Shown here piece after piece: positions 51,949 to 60,951 of a stretch of 64,000 nt of DNA (the first letter of the stretch is position 1; each line of letters opens with the position of its first letter). The notes under the pieces are model-generated. The model was not told the DNA's origin. It searched no databases and was given only the letters and a program-made list of their open reading frames with translations. Position numbers and translations under genes: made by a program. The stretch lies in the NCBI RefSeq assembly GCF_042429235.1, contig NZ_JBHMBA010000008.1; one strand, written 5' to 3'. This DNA is from Arthrobacter_B citreus. Its GTDB lineage: Bacteria > Actinomycetota > Actinomycetes > Actinomycetales > Micrococcaceae.

Positions 51949-53196
51949 GTGCCCGTGTATCTAGATCACGCGGCGACCACGCCTATCTCGGCATCGGCCC
52001 TCGCCGCACTCACCGCAGAACTTCGCCGCAGCGGAAACCCGTCCTCGCTGCACGGCTCCGGCCGGCGCGCCCGGATGGTGGTGGAGGAGTCCCGGGAAGC
52101 CCTTGCGGCAGCCGCCGGATGCCACCCCTCCGAGATCATCTTCACGTCCGGCGGAACCGAAGCCGACAACCTCGCCGTCAAGGGCCTGTACTGGTCCCGC
52201 CGGGATGCGGACCCCGCCCGCACCCGCATCCTCTGCTCACCCATCGAGCACCACGCTGTCCTCGACACGGTGCAGTGGCTGGAAAAGCATGAGGGCGCCA
52301 CCGTCGTGTGGTTGCCGGTGGACGGCGACGGCGTCGTGCCCCTGGAAGCCATCCGCGCCGAGCTCGAAGCCCACGCTGACACGACGGCGCTGCTGACCGT
52401 GATGTGGGCCAACAACGAGGTGGGCACGGTGCAGGACATTCCCGCGATCACCGAGCTGGCCCATGCCCACGGCGTGCCCGTGCACACCGACGCTGTGCAG
52501 GCTTTCGGGGCCCTGCCGGTGGACTTCCGAGCCGCCGGCGTGGACACCATGGCCATCAGCGGCCACAAGATCGGCGGGCCGGTGGGCATCGGCGCGCTCG
52601 TCGTCGGCCGGGCGGTCAAACTGACCCCAGTGATGCACGGCGGCGGCCAGGAGCGGGACATCCGCTCCGGCACCCTGGACACACCAGGCATCGCCGCTTT
52701 TGCCGCAGCGGCCCGTGAGGTCACCGGAAACCTGGCGGCGGAAGCCGAGCGGCTGCGGAGCCTGCGGGAGAAACTGATCACCGGCGTCGAGGCGGCGATC
52801 CCCGACGCGGTGCTGCGCGGGGTCCGGGACGACGGCGGCGCCGGCACCCACAGTGACGGCATGCCCCGGCGGCTGCCCGGAAACGCCCACTTCACCTTCC
52901 CGGGCTGTGAAGGGGACTCGCTGCTGTTCCTGCTGGATCTGGCCGGCGTTGAGTCCTCCACCGGTTCCGCCTGCACGGCCGGAGTTCCCCGGCCGTCCCA
53001 CGTTTTGCTGGCCATGGGCCTGAGCGAAACGGACGCCCGCGGCGCACAGCGTTTCAGCCTCGGGCATACAACCACCTCCGAAGACGTTGACACATTGTTG
53101 GCTGCCCTTCCCGAAGCCTACGAACGGGCAAAAAAGGCCGGAATGGCTTCCCATGTCAGCAGCATCCAAACAGCAGGAACAGGTTTTACTTCATGA
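51949..53196 (+). CDS. iscS: Cysteine desulfurase (IscS/NifS family)
   Basis: A 415-residue PLP enzyme that takes sulfur from cysteine. The PLP Lys207 lies in SGHKIGGPVG, and the persulfide-forming Cys342 in STGSACTAG. It overlaps mnmA by 4 bp, so its main task is likely sulfur delivery for tRNA 2-thiouridine synthesis. General Fe-S supply in actinobacteria usually rests on the SUF system. The same gene pair is conserved in mycobacteria. Confidence 0.94.
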   Translation: MPVYLDHAATTPISASALAALTAELRRSGNPSSLHGSGRRARMVVEESREALAAAAGCHPSEIIFTSGGTEADNLAVKGLYWSRRDADPARTRILCSPIEHHAVLDTVQWLEKHEGATVVWLPVDGDGVVPLEAIRAELEAHADTTALLTVMWANNEVGTVQDIPAITELAHAHGVPVHTDAVQAFGALPVDFRAAGVDTMAISGHKIGGPVGIGALVVGRAVKLTPVMHGGGQERDIRSGTLDTPGIAAFAAAAREVTGNLAAEAERLRSLREKLITGVEAAIPDAVLRGVRDDGGAGTHSDGMPRRLPGNAHFTFPGCEGDSLLFLLDLAGVESSTGSACTAGVPRPSHVLLAMGLSETDARGAQRFSLGHTTTSEDVDTLLAALPEAYERAKKAGMASHVSSIQTAGTGFTS

Positions 53197-54344
53197 AGGT
53201 TTTGGCAGCAATGAGCGGCGGAGTGGACTCCGCGGTAGCCGCAGCACGAGCAGTGGAGGCCGGGCACGACGTCGTCGGCGTCCACCTGGCGCTTTCGCGC
53301 ATGCCCGGAACGCTGCGCACCGGCAGCCGGGGCTGCTGCACCATCGAGGACTCCCGCGACGCCTGGCGCGCGTGTGACATTCTCGGCATCCCGTACTACG
53401 TGTGGGACTTCTCCGAGCGGTTCAAGGAAGACGTGGTGGATGACTTCATCGCGGAGTACGCCGCCGGCCGCACCCCCAACCCCTGCATGCGCTGCAACGA
53501 GCGGATCAAGTTCGCCGCGCTGCTGGAAAAGGCGCTGGCCCTGGGATTCGACGCGGTCTGCACGGGCCACTACGCCAAGGTGCTCACCGACGCCGACGGA
53601 AACCCGGAGCTGCACCGCGCCGCCGACTGGGCCAAGGACCAGTCCTACGTGCTGGGCGTGCTGACGCATGAGCAGCTCAAGCACTCCATGTTCCCGCTGG
53701 CGGACACCCCGTCCAAGGCCGAGGTCCGCGCCGAAGCCGAGCGCCGGGGCCTGTCCGTGGCCAACAAGCCTGACAGCCACGACATCTGCTTCATTCCCGA
53801 CGGCGACACCCGCGGCTGGCTCGAAGAGCGCATCGACCTGAACGAGGGCGACATTGTGGACGCCTCCGGCGAGAAGATCGGCACCCACCCCGGCGCCAAC
53901 GCGTTCACCGTTGGCCAGCGCAAGGGCCTGAAGCTGGGCCGCCCGGCCGACGACGGCAAGCCCCGCTTCGTGCTGGAGATCCGCCCCAAGGAAAACAAGG
54001 TCATTGTCGGGCCGGAGAAGCTGCTGAACATCGACCAGATGCGCGGCATCAAGATCTCCTGGGCCGGCCTGCCGATTCCCGAGATCGCGGCCCGCGCCGA
54101 ATTCGACTGCATGGTCCAGGTCCGCGCCCACGGGGATCCCGTGGCGGCGCGCGGCTGGATGGAAGACGTCATCTCCGAAGAGACCGGGAGCGCCCGCGAG
54201 GAGCTGGTGGTCCGGCTGAACGAGCCGATGCGCGGCGTGGCCCCCGGCCAGTCCATGGTGGTCTACCAGGGCACCCGGGTGCTGGGACAGGCCACCATCG
54301 ACAAGGCGCGCTCACTGGAATGGGACCCGACGGCGGTCTCCTAG
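53193..54344 (+). CDS. mnmA: tRNA-specific 2-thiouridylase
   Basis: A 383-residue enzyme that thiolates U34 of tRNA-Lys, Glu and Gln. The PP-loop SGGVDS is at residues 8-13. The catalytic cysteines are Cys101 (MRCNERIKF) and Cys199 (SHDICFIPDGD), the same positions as in E. coli. It takes persulfide sulfur from the desulfurase encoded just upstream. Confidence 0.97.
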   Translation: MKVLAAMSGGVDSAVAAARAVEAGHDVVGVHLALSRMPGTLRTGSRGCCTIEDSRDAWRACDILGIPYYVWDFSERFKEDVVDDFIAEYAAGRTPNPCMRCNERIKFAALLEKALALGFDAVCTGHYAKVLTDADGNPELHRAADWAKDQSYVLGVLTHEQLKHSMFPLADTPSKAEVRAEAERRGLSVANKPDSHDICFIPDGDTRGWLEERIDLNEGDIVDASGEKIGTHPGANAFTVGQRKGLKLGRPADDGKPRFVLEIRPKENKVIVGPEKLLNIDQMRGIKISWAGLPIPEIAARAEFDCMVQVRAHGDPVAARGWMEDVISEETGSAREELVVRLNEPMRGVAPGQSMVVYQGTRVLGQATIDKARSLEWDPTAVS

Positions 54345-54413
54345 CCGGTCTGCGCCGCGGCGGCCTGAGCTGCCACGGGCGTAACGTGCTCTGTCCCGCC
54401 GCGGACCGGACCC

Positions 54414-54419
54414 TAGACT
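54414..54419 (+). promoter_or_regulatory. -10 element for leaderless chorismate mutase transcript
   Basis: TAGACT exactly six bases before the ATG at 54426, with a weak CTGTCC 17 bp upstream. It gives this gene a promoter separate from iscS-mnmA. Confidence 0.5.
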
Positions 54420-54425
54420 GGTCCC

Positions 54426-54806
54426 ATGACTGATACCCCCGCAGACGAGTTTGACCCGACGGCCAGTTCCCTTTCCGGGAAAGTCTCCGACGAGGTCATG
54501 CAGGAACTGCTGGCGGTGCGCAGCAGCATTGACAACATTGATGCCACGCTGGTGTACCTGCTGGCCGAGCGGTTCAAGGCCACGCAGCGGGTGGGGTTCC
54601 TCAAGGCCGTCCACAGCCTTCCGGCCGGAGACCCGGGCCGGGAGGCGGCGCAGATTGCCCGCCTGCGCCGCCTTGCCGAAGACGCGCACCTGGACCCGGC
54701 CTTCGCCGAAAAGTTCCTGAATTTCATCATCAGCGAGGTCATCCGGCACCACCAGGCGATCTCCGACAACCACAACGGCGGCAACAGCAATGCAGCAGGA
54801 CTCTAG
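54426..54806 (+). CDS. Chorismate mutase (AroQ type)
   Basis: A 126-residue all-helical chorismate mutase converting chorismate to prephenate. LLAVRSSIDNIDATLVYLLA and RFKATQRVGFLKA form the first long helix with the substrate-binding arginines, and FLNFIISEVIRHHQ forms the last helix. No signal peptide, so it is the cytoplasmic type. It overlaps the next gene by 17 bp. Confidence 0.9.
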   Translation: MTDTPADEFDPTASSLSGKVSDEVMQELLAVRSSIDNIDATLVYLLAERFKATQRVGFLKAVHSLPAGDPGREAAQIARLRRLAEDAHLDPAFAEKFLNFIISEVIRHHQAISDNHNGGNSNAAGL

Positions 54807-55899
54807 ACAGCCGGACCTTGCAGAGCCGGCGCCGGAAGGCGCTGCCTCCACCACGGTGACGGCAACGGCCCTTGGGGCCTGGCCGGGAACGGACCCGCTC
54901 GAGGCAACCCGAATCATCCGCGGCGAGCTCGGCGACCCGCACCTTCCCTTCCTCATGGAACTGCCCGCCCGGGGCCCCGGCGCCGACGCCCTGGGCCGCA
55001 CCGCGGCGCTCCTGGTGGATCTGGCCGTTGATGTCCAACCGCATGGCTGGCGCCTGGTGCCGCGGGCCGGAAAGGACCACCGGCGGGCCGTTTCGCTGCT
55101 CGGCCAGGACCTGAACGCCATGGCCGACGTCGCAGGGATGGAGGAGAGCCCTTCCCGGCAGGTCAAGGTATCCCTGCGCGGACCGCTTTCGCTGGCGGCG
55201 GGCCTCCACCTGCACAACGGCGAGCGGGCACTGTCCGACTCGGGTGCGCGGCGTGAGCTGCTCCAGTCCCTGACGGATGGGGCAGCGGGATTTGTGGCAC
55301 GGGTCCGCGACGCGGTGCCCGGGGCCGAGGTCATCATCCAGCTGGATGAGCCGGAGATCGCCGATGTGCTGGGCGGGAACATTCCCACGGCCAGCGGCTA
55401 CCGCACCCTCCGCTCCGTGCCCTCCACCGAGGTGTCGCAGGCCTGGCACCAGATTATCTCGGCGCTGTCCGACGCCGGGGCCGCTCAGACAGTGGTTCGG
55501 CTGCCGGACACCGGCCGCTCCGCAGCCATGCGCCCCGGAAGCCAGTCTCCCTTCGCGCTGGCCCTCGGAGCCGGTGCCCACGGGGCTGCCCTGCCCGCCG
55601 CCGGCCTGACGGGAGCGGACTGGGAAGCCCTCGCCGAAGCGGTGGAAGCTCGAAAAACGATCTGGCTGGGCATCCTGCCGGTGCCCCCGGGCAATGCTGA
55701 ACCCCGTCAGGTCACGGCCGTCGTGGAGGACGTGCTGCGGCCATGGACCAAAATCGGCCTGCCTGCTGCCGCCCTGCCCGCGCTGCGCCTGACGCCGGCG
55801 TCGGACCTTGCGGATGCATCGCCGTCGTCCGCCCGAAAAGTGCTGACCAGGCTCACCCAGGCCGCTGAAGCCCTGACCTCGGTCGCCGCCGAAAGCTAG
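54790..55899 (+). CDS. Cysteine-free MetE-like protein
   Basis: A 369-residue protein with the fold pattern of the C-terminal half of cobalamin-independent methionine synthase: LMELPARGPGADALG, KVSLRGPLSLAAG and EVIIQLDEPEIADVLGG. The protein has no cysteine at all, so the catalytic zinc site (His, two Cys, Glu) of MetE is absent. It therefore is unlikely to make methionine by the known mechanism. Relatives of unknown function occur near mnmA in mycobacteria. It overlaps the chorismate mutase gene by 17 bp and is probably coupled to it. Confidence 0.75.
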   Translation: MQQDSRQPDLAEPAPEGAASTTVTATALGAWPGTDPLEATRIIRGELGDPHLPFLMELPARGPGADALGRTAALLVDLAVDVQPHGWRLVPRAGKDHRRAVSLLGQDLNAMADVAGMEESPSRQVKVSLRGPLSLAAGLHLHNGERALSDSGARRELLQSLTDGAAGFVARVRDAVPGAEVIIQLDEPEIADVLGGNIPTASGYRTLRSVPSTEVSQAWHQIISALSDAGAAQTVVRLPDTGRSAAMRPGSQSPFALALGAGAHGAALPAAGLTGADWEALAEAVEARKTIWLGILPVPPGNAEPRQVTAVVEDVLRPWTKIGLPAAALPALRLTPASDLADASPSSARKVLTRLTQAAEALTSVAAES

Positions 55900-55911
55900 T
55901 CGGCAGCCGTA

Positions 55912-56622
55912 TCAGCGGCGCCGTTCCCACCTCGCCGGAACCGCATCGGCGGGCAGCAGGCCGTTCCAGCTCCGGCAACGGTAATCAAAGCTGCCGTCGT
56001 AGACGAACACCGTTCCCACCTGCCGCTGAATGACCCGGGTTTGGATCCGGAAGGTGCCGGCGGCGTCGTCGTACCACTGCTCCACATGGGCGTCGGCGGC
56101 GGCAAAGCCGGGCAGCGGCAGCCGCAGCGGGCCCAGGAAGAGCCGGCTGCGCGGTGAGTCCATGCGCAGATGGCCGTCCCCGGTCACGGACAGCACCAGG
56201 TCGGTGGCGAGATTCCGCTTGCGGCCCAGATAATCAGTGAGCTCCGCCGGTCCGGTGAGGACGGTGGTGTCTTCGAAGATCCGGTCGCCGCCGGGGAAAT
56301 GGAAGGTCCTGACCGCCGTCAGGGAAGGACGCCCCCACGGGTCCGGATGCGGATAGTTGCGGATGCTGAAGGGAATCCGGGTGCCGAAGTCGGGAAAAAA
56401 GGCGTTGGACACCGGGATCAGTCCCAGCAGCGGACGCAGCCAGGGGCGGGGACAGCCGGCGGTTTCGAAGACTCCGGTTCCCTCACCGAAGGTGCCGGCC
56501 TCAGGGACCAGTGAGAAGTAGTCCTGCAGCTGGGGCTGCAGCCGTTCAAAGCCGGCGCCGAGGACACGCCGGTAAATGGAGGCCGGGGGACCGGCGGGCG
56601 GTGCGGGGTCGAAGCTGTTCAT
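55912..56622 (-). CDS. DUF4166 domain protein
   Basis: A 236-residue protein. SIYRRVLGAGFERLQPQLQDYF opens the family, here given as IYRRVLGAGFERL, and TFHFPGGDRIFEDTTV and DYRCRSWNG close it. It has no membrane segment. The function is unknown. It is the last gene of the MoxR operon, 6 bp after the DUF58 gene. In many relatives this place downstream of the MetE-like gene holds ligA, which is absent here. Confidence 0.75.
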   Translation of the reverse strand: MNSFDPAPPAGPPASIYRRVLGAGFERLQPQLQDYFSLVPEAGTFGEGTGVFETAGCPRPWLRPLLGLIPVSNAFFPDFGTRIPFSIRNYPHPDPWGRPSLTAVRTFHFPGGDRIFEDTTVLTGPAELTDYLGRKRNLATDLVLSVTGDGHLRMDSPRSRLFLGPLRLPLPGFAAADAHVEQWYDDAAGTFRIQTRVIQRQVGTVFVYDGSFDYRCRSWNGLLPADAVPARWERRR

Positions 56623-56628
56623 GAACTC

Positions 56629-57921
56629 CTACAATCTGCCGGAGGCCTTGAGCCGGATATACAGGTCAGCGAGCTTGGACGGCAGCTCGTGCGGTGTCTC
56701 ATCAACCACCTCGGCGCCCATGGAGCGCAGCTGCGCCGTGATTGCGGCGCGGTCCAGCAGTGCGCGTTCGGCGGCTGCCGCGCGGAAGGTCTCGGTGGCC
56801 GAGTTCCGCTGCCCGCGAAGTTCCTCCAGCTCGGGGTCCCGGACCGAGGCGATCACCACCACGTGCTTGTCCAGCAATTGGGGGAGCACCGGCAGCAGAC
56901 CCTCTTCGACGGCACCGGAGTCCAGCGCGGTGATGAGCACCACCAGCGATCTCCGGGTGGAGGCGGACCGGACGGCGCCGGGCACCAGCGTGAAATCGGC
57001 TTCAATCAGCTCCGCTTCCAGCGGGGCCATGGCCGTGACGAGGCGGTTGAGCAGGTTTCCCTTAGACGCGGACTGAACGCGGGCGCGGATCCTCCGGTCA
57101 AAGGCCAGGAAATCCACCCGGTCCGCTCCGCCGTGGGCCAGCATCGACAGGAGCAGCGCCGCCTCGATGCCGGTGTCCAGACGGGGTTCATCCGCTATCC
57201 GCGCCGCTGAGGTGCGGGAGGTGTCCAGCAGCACCACCACCCGCCGGTCCCGTTCCGGGCGCCAGGTCCGCACCACTGTGTCCCGCCGCCGGGCAGTGGC
57301 CCGCCAGTCAATGGACCGGACATCGTCGCCGCGGACGTAGTCGCGAAGCGAATCAAACTCCGTTCCGGCCCCGCGGAGCTGGACCGAGGCGTTGCCGTCC
57401 AGCTCCCGCAGCCGCCGCAGCTTGGACGGCAGATGCCGCTTGGCATGGAACGGGGGCAGCACCCGCAGCACCGCCGGGCTCTGCAGCGTGCGCTGGCGCG
57501 CGGCCAGGCCCAGCGGCCCGAAGCTGCGGACCGTCACGAATGCTGAGGTGAGCTCTCCTCGGCGTTCGGGCAGCAGCTCCATAGAAAAACGCCGCGCTTC
57601 ACCGGCCGGCAGGCGAAGATCCTGCACCGGGTTGCGTGCACCGGCGGAGGGCTGCCATCCGTCCCGGAACCTGCCCCGCAGGGTTCGCCGGCCGTTGTTC
57701 CGCAGGGTCAGCCCCACGGTGGCGGGTTCCGTCAGGCGGACGCCGGCGGGGACGGTCCGTTCCAGGGACAGGGCACGCGGCGATGCCGCCGCGAGCAGGT
57801 CCGCGGAGGCAGCGGCAGCCAGGAACAGCAGCCACAGCCAGACCGCAGCAGTGCCGGGGAAGAGCAGCACCGCCGCGGTGCCCGCTGCGGCGAGGAAGAC
57901 CAGCCGGCCGGAAATAGCCAT
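56629..57921 (-). CDS. DUF58 domain protein
   Basis: A 430-residue protein with two N-terminal membrane segments and the DUF58 signature YVRGDDVRSIDWRATARR, followed by a von Willebrand A-like part (VVVLLDTSRTSA). It is a regular partner of MoxR ATPases. These pairs are thought to insert metal or remodel protein complexes at the membrane. It follows moxR by 14 bp. Confidence 0.92.
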   Translation of the reverse strand: MAISGRLVFLAAAGTAAVLLFPGTAAVWLWLLFLAAAASADLLAAASPRALSLERTVPAGVRLTEPATVGLTLRNNGRRTLRGRFRDGWQPSAGARNPVQDLRLPAGEARRFSMELLPERRGELTSAFVTVRSFGPLGLAARQRTLQSPAVLRVLPPFHAKRHLPSKLRRLRELDGNASVQLRGAGTEFDSLRDYVRGDDVRSIDWRATARRRDTVVRTWRPERDRRVVVLLDTSRTSAARIADEPRLDTGIEAALLLSMLAHGGADRVDFLAFDRRIRARVQSASKGNLLNRLVTAMAPLEAELIEADFTLVPGAVRSASTRRSLVVLITALDSGAVEEGLLPVLPQLLDKHVVVIASVRDPELEELRGQRNSATETFRAAAAERALLDRAAITAQLRSMGAEVVDETPHELPSKLADLYIRLKASGRL

Positions 57922-57935
57922 TATGGTTCCGCGCC

Positions 57936-59033
57936 CTAGCGGGGCACCGGCACGGTGGCCAGGATGCTGCCCAGCACGTCGTCAACGCTCACGCCGTCCA
58001 TCTGGGCCTCGGGGCGCAGTGACACGCGGTGCCTCAGGGCGGGCAGCGTCAGCGCTTTGACATCATCCGGCGTCACAAAGCCCCGGCCCGAGAGCCATGC
58101 CCAGGCGCGGGAGGTGTTGAGCAGGGCCGTGGCACCACGCGGCGATACGCCCAGCTGGAAGGACGGAGCCTCCCGGGTGGCCCGGACCAGGTCCACGATG
58201 TAACCCAGGATTTCGGGGGAGACCGCCACCCGGGCAACGGCCGCCCTGGCCAGTTCAAGGTCCTCGGCCCCAGCCACGGCGCGGACACCCGCCGCACCGA
58301 GGTTCCGGGGATCGAAGCCGCCGCTGTGCCGGCGGATAATCTCGATCTCCTCGTTGCGGCCGGGCAGGTCAAGAGTCAGTTTCAGCAGGAACCGGTCCAG
58401 CTGGGCCTCGGGCAGCGAGTAGGTGCCCTCATATTCCACCGGGTTGGAGGTGGCGGCCACAATGAAGGGTTCGGGCAGCGGACGGGTTACGCCGTCCACG
58501 GAGATCTGGCGTTCCTCCATGGCTTCCAGCAGCGATGCCTGGGTTTTGGGCGGAGTGCGGTTGATTTCATCGGCGAGCAGGATGTTCGTGAAAACCGGTC
58601 CCTCCCGGAAGGAGAACTCCGAGGTGCGGCCGTCATAGATCAGCGAACCGGTGACGTCACCGGGCATCAGGTCCGGGGTGAACTGCACCCGCTTGGTGTC
58701 CAGGGCCAGAGCCGCCGACAGGGTGCGGACCAGCAGGGTCTTCGCCACCCCGGGGACACCTTCGAGCAGGACATGGCCGCGGGCCAGCAGCGCAATGATC
58801 AGTCCGGTCACGGCCGCATCCTGGCCAACCACGGCCTTCGCCACTTCGTCGCGGACGTTGAGCAGGGCCTGCCGTGCGGGGTCTGATGTCCCGTCCCCGC
58901 GGGGTGGGGTTGCCTGCGGCGGGACAGCGTCCCATCCACCGTCCGCTGCGGCCATCCCCGCCGGCGGGGGTGTGGGCGTGCCAGGCGGGGGGACCGGACC
59001 GGGAGCTGCCTGCGGCTGGTACTGCTGACTCAT
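57936..59033 (-). CDS. MoxR-type AAA+ ATPase
   Basis: A 365-residue ATPase. A Pro/Gln-rich N terminus (~50 residues) precedes the AAA core. Walker A is GVPGVAKT (92-99), Walker B LLADEINRTPPKTQ, and sensor 1 VAATSNPVEYEGTY. The ATG at 59033 overlaps the DUF4350 stop by 4 bp, which decides it over a start 45 bases upstream. Confidence 0.94.
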   Translation of the reverse strand: MSQQYQPQAAPGPVPPPGTPTPPPAGMAAADGGWDAVPPQATPPRGDGTSDPARQALLNVRDEVAKAVVGQDAAVTGLIIALLARGHVLLEGVPGVAKTLLVRTLSAALALDTKRVQFTPDLMPGDVTGSLIYDGRTSEFSFREGPVFTNILLADEINRTPPKTQASLLEAMEERQISVDGVTRPLPEPFIVAATSNPVEYEGTYSLPEAQLDRFLLKLTLDLPGRNEEIEIIRRHSGGFDPRNLGAAGVRAVAGAEDLELARAAVARVAVSPEILGYIVDLVRATREAPSFQLGVSPRGATALLNTSRAWAWLSGRGFVTPDDVKALTLPALRHRVSLRPEAQMDGVSVDDVLGSILATVPVPR

Positions 59034-60283
59034 GATGCGTTGACCTCTTCCTCTAGGGCTTGCAAATCCTGCGACCATTTCACGAGCTCCGCGTCGCTTG
59101 CGGGCAGCACGGAATTGAGTAACCGGTTCACGTCATTCACCGGCCGGCCGGACGCGTGGGCCGCTGCCCGGGCCACCGCCTCCGCCGTGGCCTGGGGGCC
59201 AAGCCGAAGCCGTGCCGCGATGCGGGTCAGCGCTGCGGCACGGAGCGTTTCCGCAGCGCGGTCGGATGCCCGCCCATCCTGATAGAGCCGGGCGCGGCCT
59301 TCGGCTGTCTCTGCGGACCGTACCACCACAGGCATGGGTTCCACCGCCAACGGTCCCAGCCGGCGTCCCCGCCAGAACATGGCCAGCGCAGCCACCACCA
59401 GCAGCCACAGCAACAGTGGATCCACCCAGGCGGGCAGCAGTGCCCGCGGATCACCGGGCAGGTCGGCGGCGGGAATGTCCGCAGCCGTCGGCAGATACCA
59501 GATCAGCGTGCCGGTGGAACCCAGGGTGCGCAGCGTGAGGGCAGCATTGCCCCGGCTGGCCAGCGTCTCATTGGCCAGGAGGGCTGCGTTGCCCAGGACG
59601 ACGGCGCCGTCGTCGTCCGCAGCATAGAGGCCGGCTGTGTTGTCCCCTGTGTTGTCCCCTGTGTTGTCCCCCGTGCCTTCCCCGGGCACCGGGAAGCACA
59701 CCACCGGCGCCCGGTAGGCCAGGCCGCCGGAGTCCACACTTTCTGCCGCCCGGGCGTCCGGCGCGCCGCATTCGGCCTGTAGGGCGGTGCCGCCGCCGTC
59801 CCCGGGGATCACGCCGGCAGATCGGATATCGGGCGCGAGCGCCGACAGCTGTTCAAAACCCGGTTCCACCAGGACGGTCCGCCGGGCTGTCCGGGCAAGC
59901 TCAGACAATTGATCCCCGCCGAGAAACCCCTGGGGATCGATCAGCAGCAGAGTTGCCTCGGCCCCCTTGTCCTCAAGCAGTCCCACGGCTTCGTCGAACG
60001 ATCCGGGGGAAAGGACGTCCACGCCCTGTTCGCCCAGGATCCGGGCCGCAGCCATGGCGCCATCGGGCGCAGGATTTGCGGGGGACAGGGCGGGATTATC
60101 CGTGGCGGAGCGGCCCAGGATGCCCAGGACCACAATCAGGCACAGCACCAGGCCAAAGACGATCCACAGCCGCCATGCACGCAGACGCGCCCGGAGCCCG
60201 GGAGGTCCGGCGCTGCCGGACACTCCGGCCGCACCAGCGGTCTCTGTCGTTTCCGCCGCCGGTTCCGTCATTTCCGCCGTCAC
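59030..60283 (-). CDS. DUF4350 domain membrane protein
   Basis: A 417-residue protein. One N-terminal membrane segment (LWIVFGLVLCLIVVLGILG), an extracytoplasmic DUF4350 domain with LLLIDPQGFLGGDQLSELA, a second membrane segment (WVDPLLLWLLVVAALAMFW), and a cytoplasmic C-terminal helical part. A TGDN tripeptide-like repeat occurs three times near the middle. It is a standard member of actinobacterial MoxR/DUF58 operons. The function is unknown. Confidence 0.87.
   Translation of the reverse strand: MTAEMTEPAAETTETAGAAGVSGSAGPPGLRARLRAWRLWIVFGLVLCLIVVLGILGRSATDNPALSPANPAPDGAMAAARILGEQGVDVLSPGSFDEAVGLLEDKGAEATLLLIDPQGFLGGDQLSELARTARRTVLVEPGFEQLSALAPDIRSAGVIPGDGGGTALQAECGAPDARAAESVDSGGLAYRAPVVCFPVPGEGTGDNTGDNTGDNTAGLYAADDDGAVVLGNAALLANETLASRGNAALTLRTLGSTGTLIWYLPTAADIPAADLPGDPRALLPAWVDPLLLWLLVVAALAMFWRGRRLGPLAVEPMPVVVRSAETAEGRARLYQDGRASDRAAETLRAAALTRIAARLRLGPQATAEAVARAAAHASGRPVNDVNRLLNSVLPASDAELVKWSQDLQALEEEVNAS
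59637..59672 (-). repeat. Three 12-bp in-frame tandem repeats in the DUF4350 gene
   Basis: The unit GTGTTGTCCCCT (plus strand) occurs three times with one mismatch and encodes three TGDN-type blocks in a loop region. Likely replication slippage. Confidence 0.85.
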
Positions 60284-60951
60284 CGGGGCACCGCCAGCGC
60301 CGCCGGAGCCGTCCCGGATGGGGCGGGTTTTGATGATTCCAGCCGCAGGTCCAGGGCCGCGGCCTTTTCGGCGTCGGCCGCAGCAGCCGGAAGACGGCCG
60401 TATCGGACTTCATCAAAGCGCTCCGCCAGCCACAGGATCTCCGGCGCCTCCGGGGGGAAGGCCGCGGCCAGATCCTGTCCTGCCTCAGCCGCGGTGCGGC
60501 CGGCCCGCAGGTCAAGGATCACGCGTTCCTCTGCGGACCGGATCACGGCCCGCAGCCGCTCCGCCAGGGCAGTGTCCCATTCGCCGCGTGCCGCCGCTTC
60601 CTCCGCCAGCTTCCGGTGGTCCACGGCTTCCCGTGCTTCCTCAGAGTCGAAGACATCCTTGCGGCGGCGCGCGTTCAGCCGCGGACGCACCAGATACACG
60701 GCTACCGCCAGCACTGCCGCCGCACCGGCGGCCAGCAGCAGCACGCCGAGTGATGGATCAACGCCGGAGAGGCCGTCGAGAAGGTCCGTGAAAAACTCAC
60801 CCAGCCAGGACCAGAACCGGTCCAGAAGGCTCGGCTGAGCCTCCTGGTATTCGGACCGGGCGAGTTCCTGCTCGGCCCAGCTGCGTCCCTGTCCTTCGTC
60901 CGGGAGCACCGGGACTTCCATCCGGAACCCTGTGATCGGCTGCGGCATCAC
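60280..60951 (-). CDS. DUF4129 domain protein
   Basis: A 223-residue protein with one membrane segment (LGVLLLAAGAAAVLAVAVYLV) and the C-terminal DUF4129 helical domain (AALAFPPEAPEILWLAERFDEVRYG, in part LAERFDEVRYG). DUF4129 is also found at the C terminus of transglutaminase-like proteins in MoxR operons. It has 4-bp overlaps with both neighbours. Confidence 0.87.
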   Translation of the reverse strand: MMPQPITGFRMEVPVLPDEGQGRSWAEQELARSEYQEAQPSLLDRFWSWLGEFFTDLLDGLSGVDPSLGVLLLAAGAAAVLAVAVYLVRPRLNARRRKDVFDSEEAREAVDHRKLAEEAAARGEWDTALAERLRAVIRSAEERVILDLRAGRTAAEAGQDLAAAFPPEAPEILWLAERFDEVRYGRLPAAAADAEKAAALDLRLESSKPAPSGTAPAALAVPR

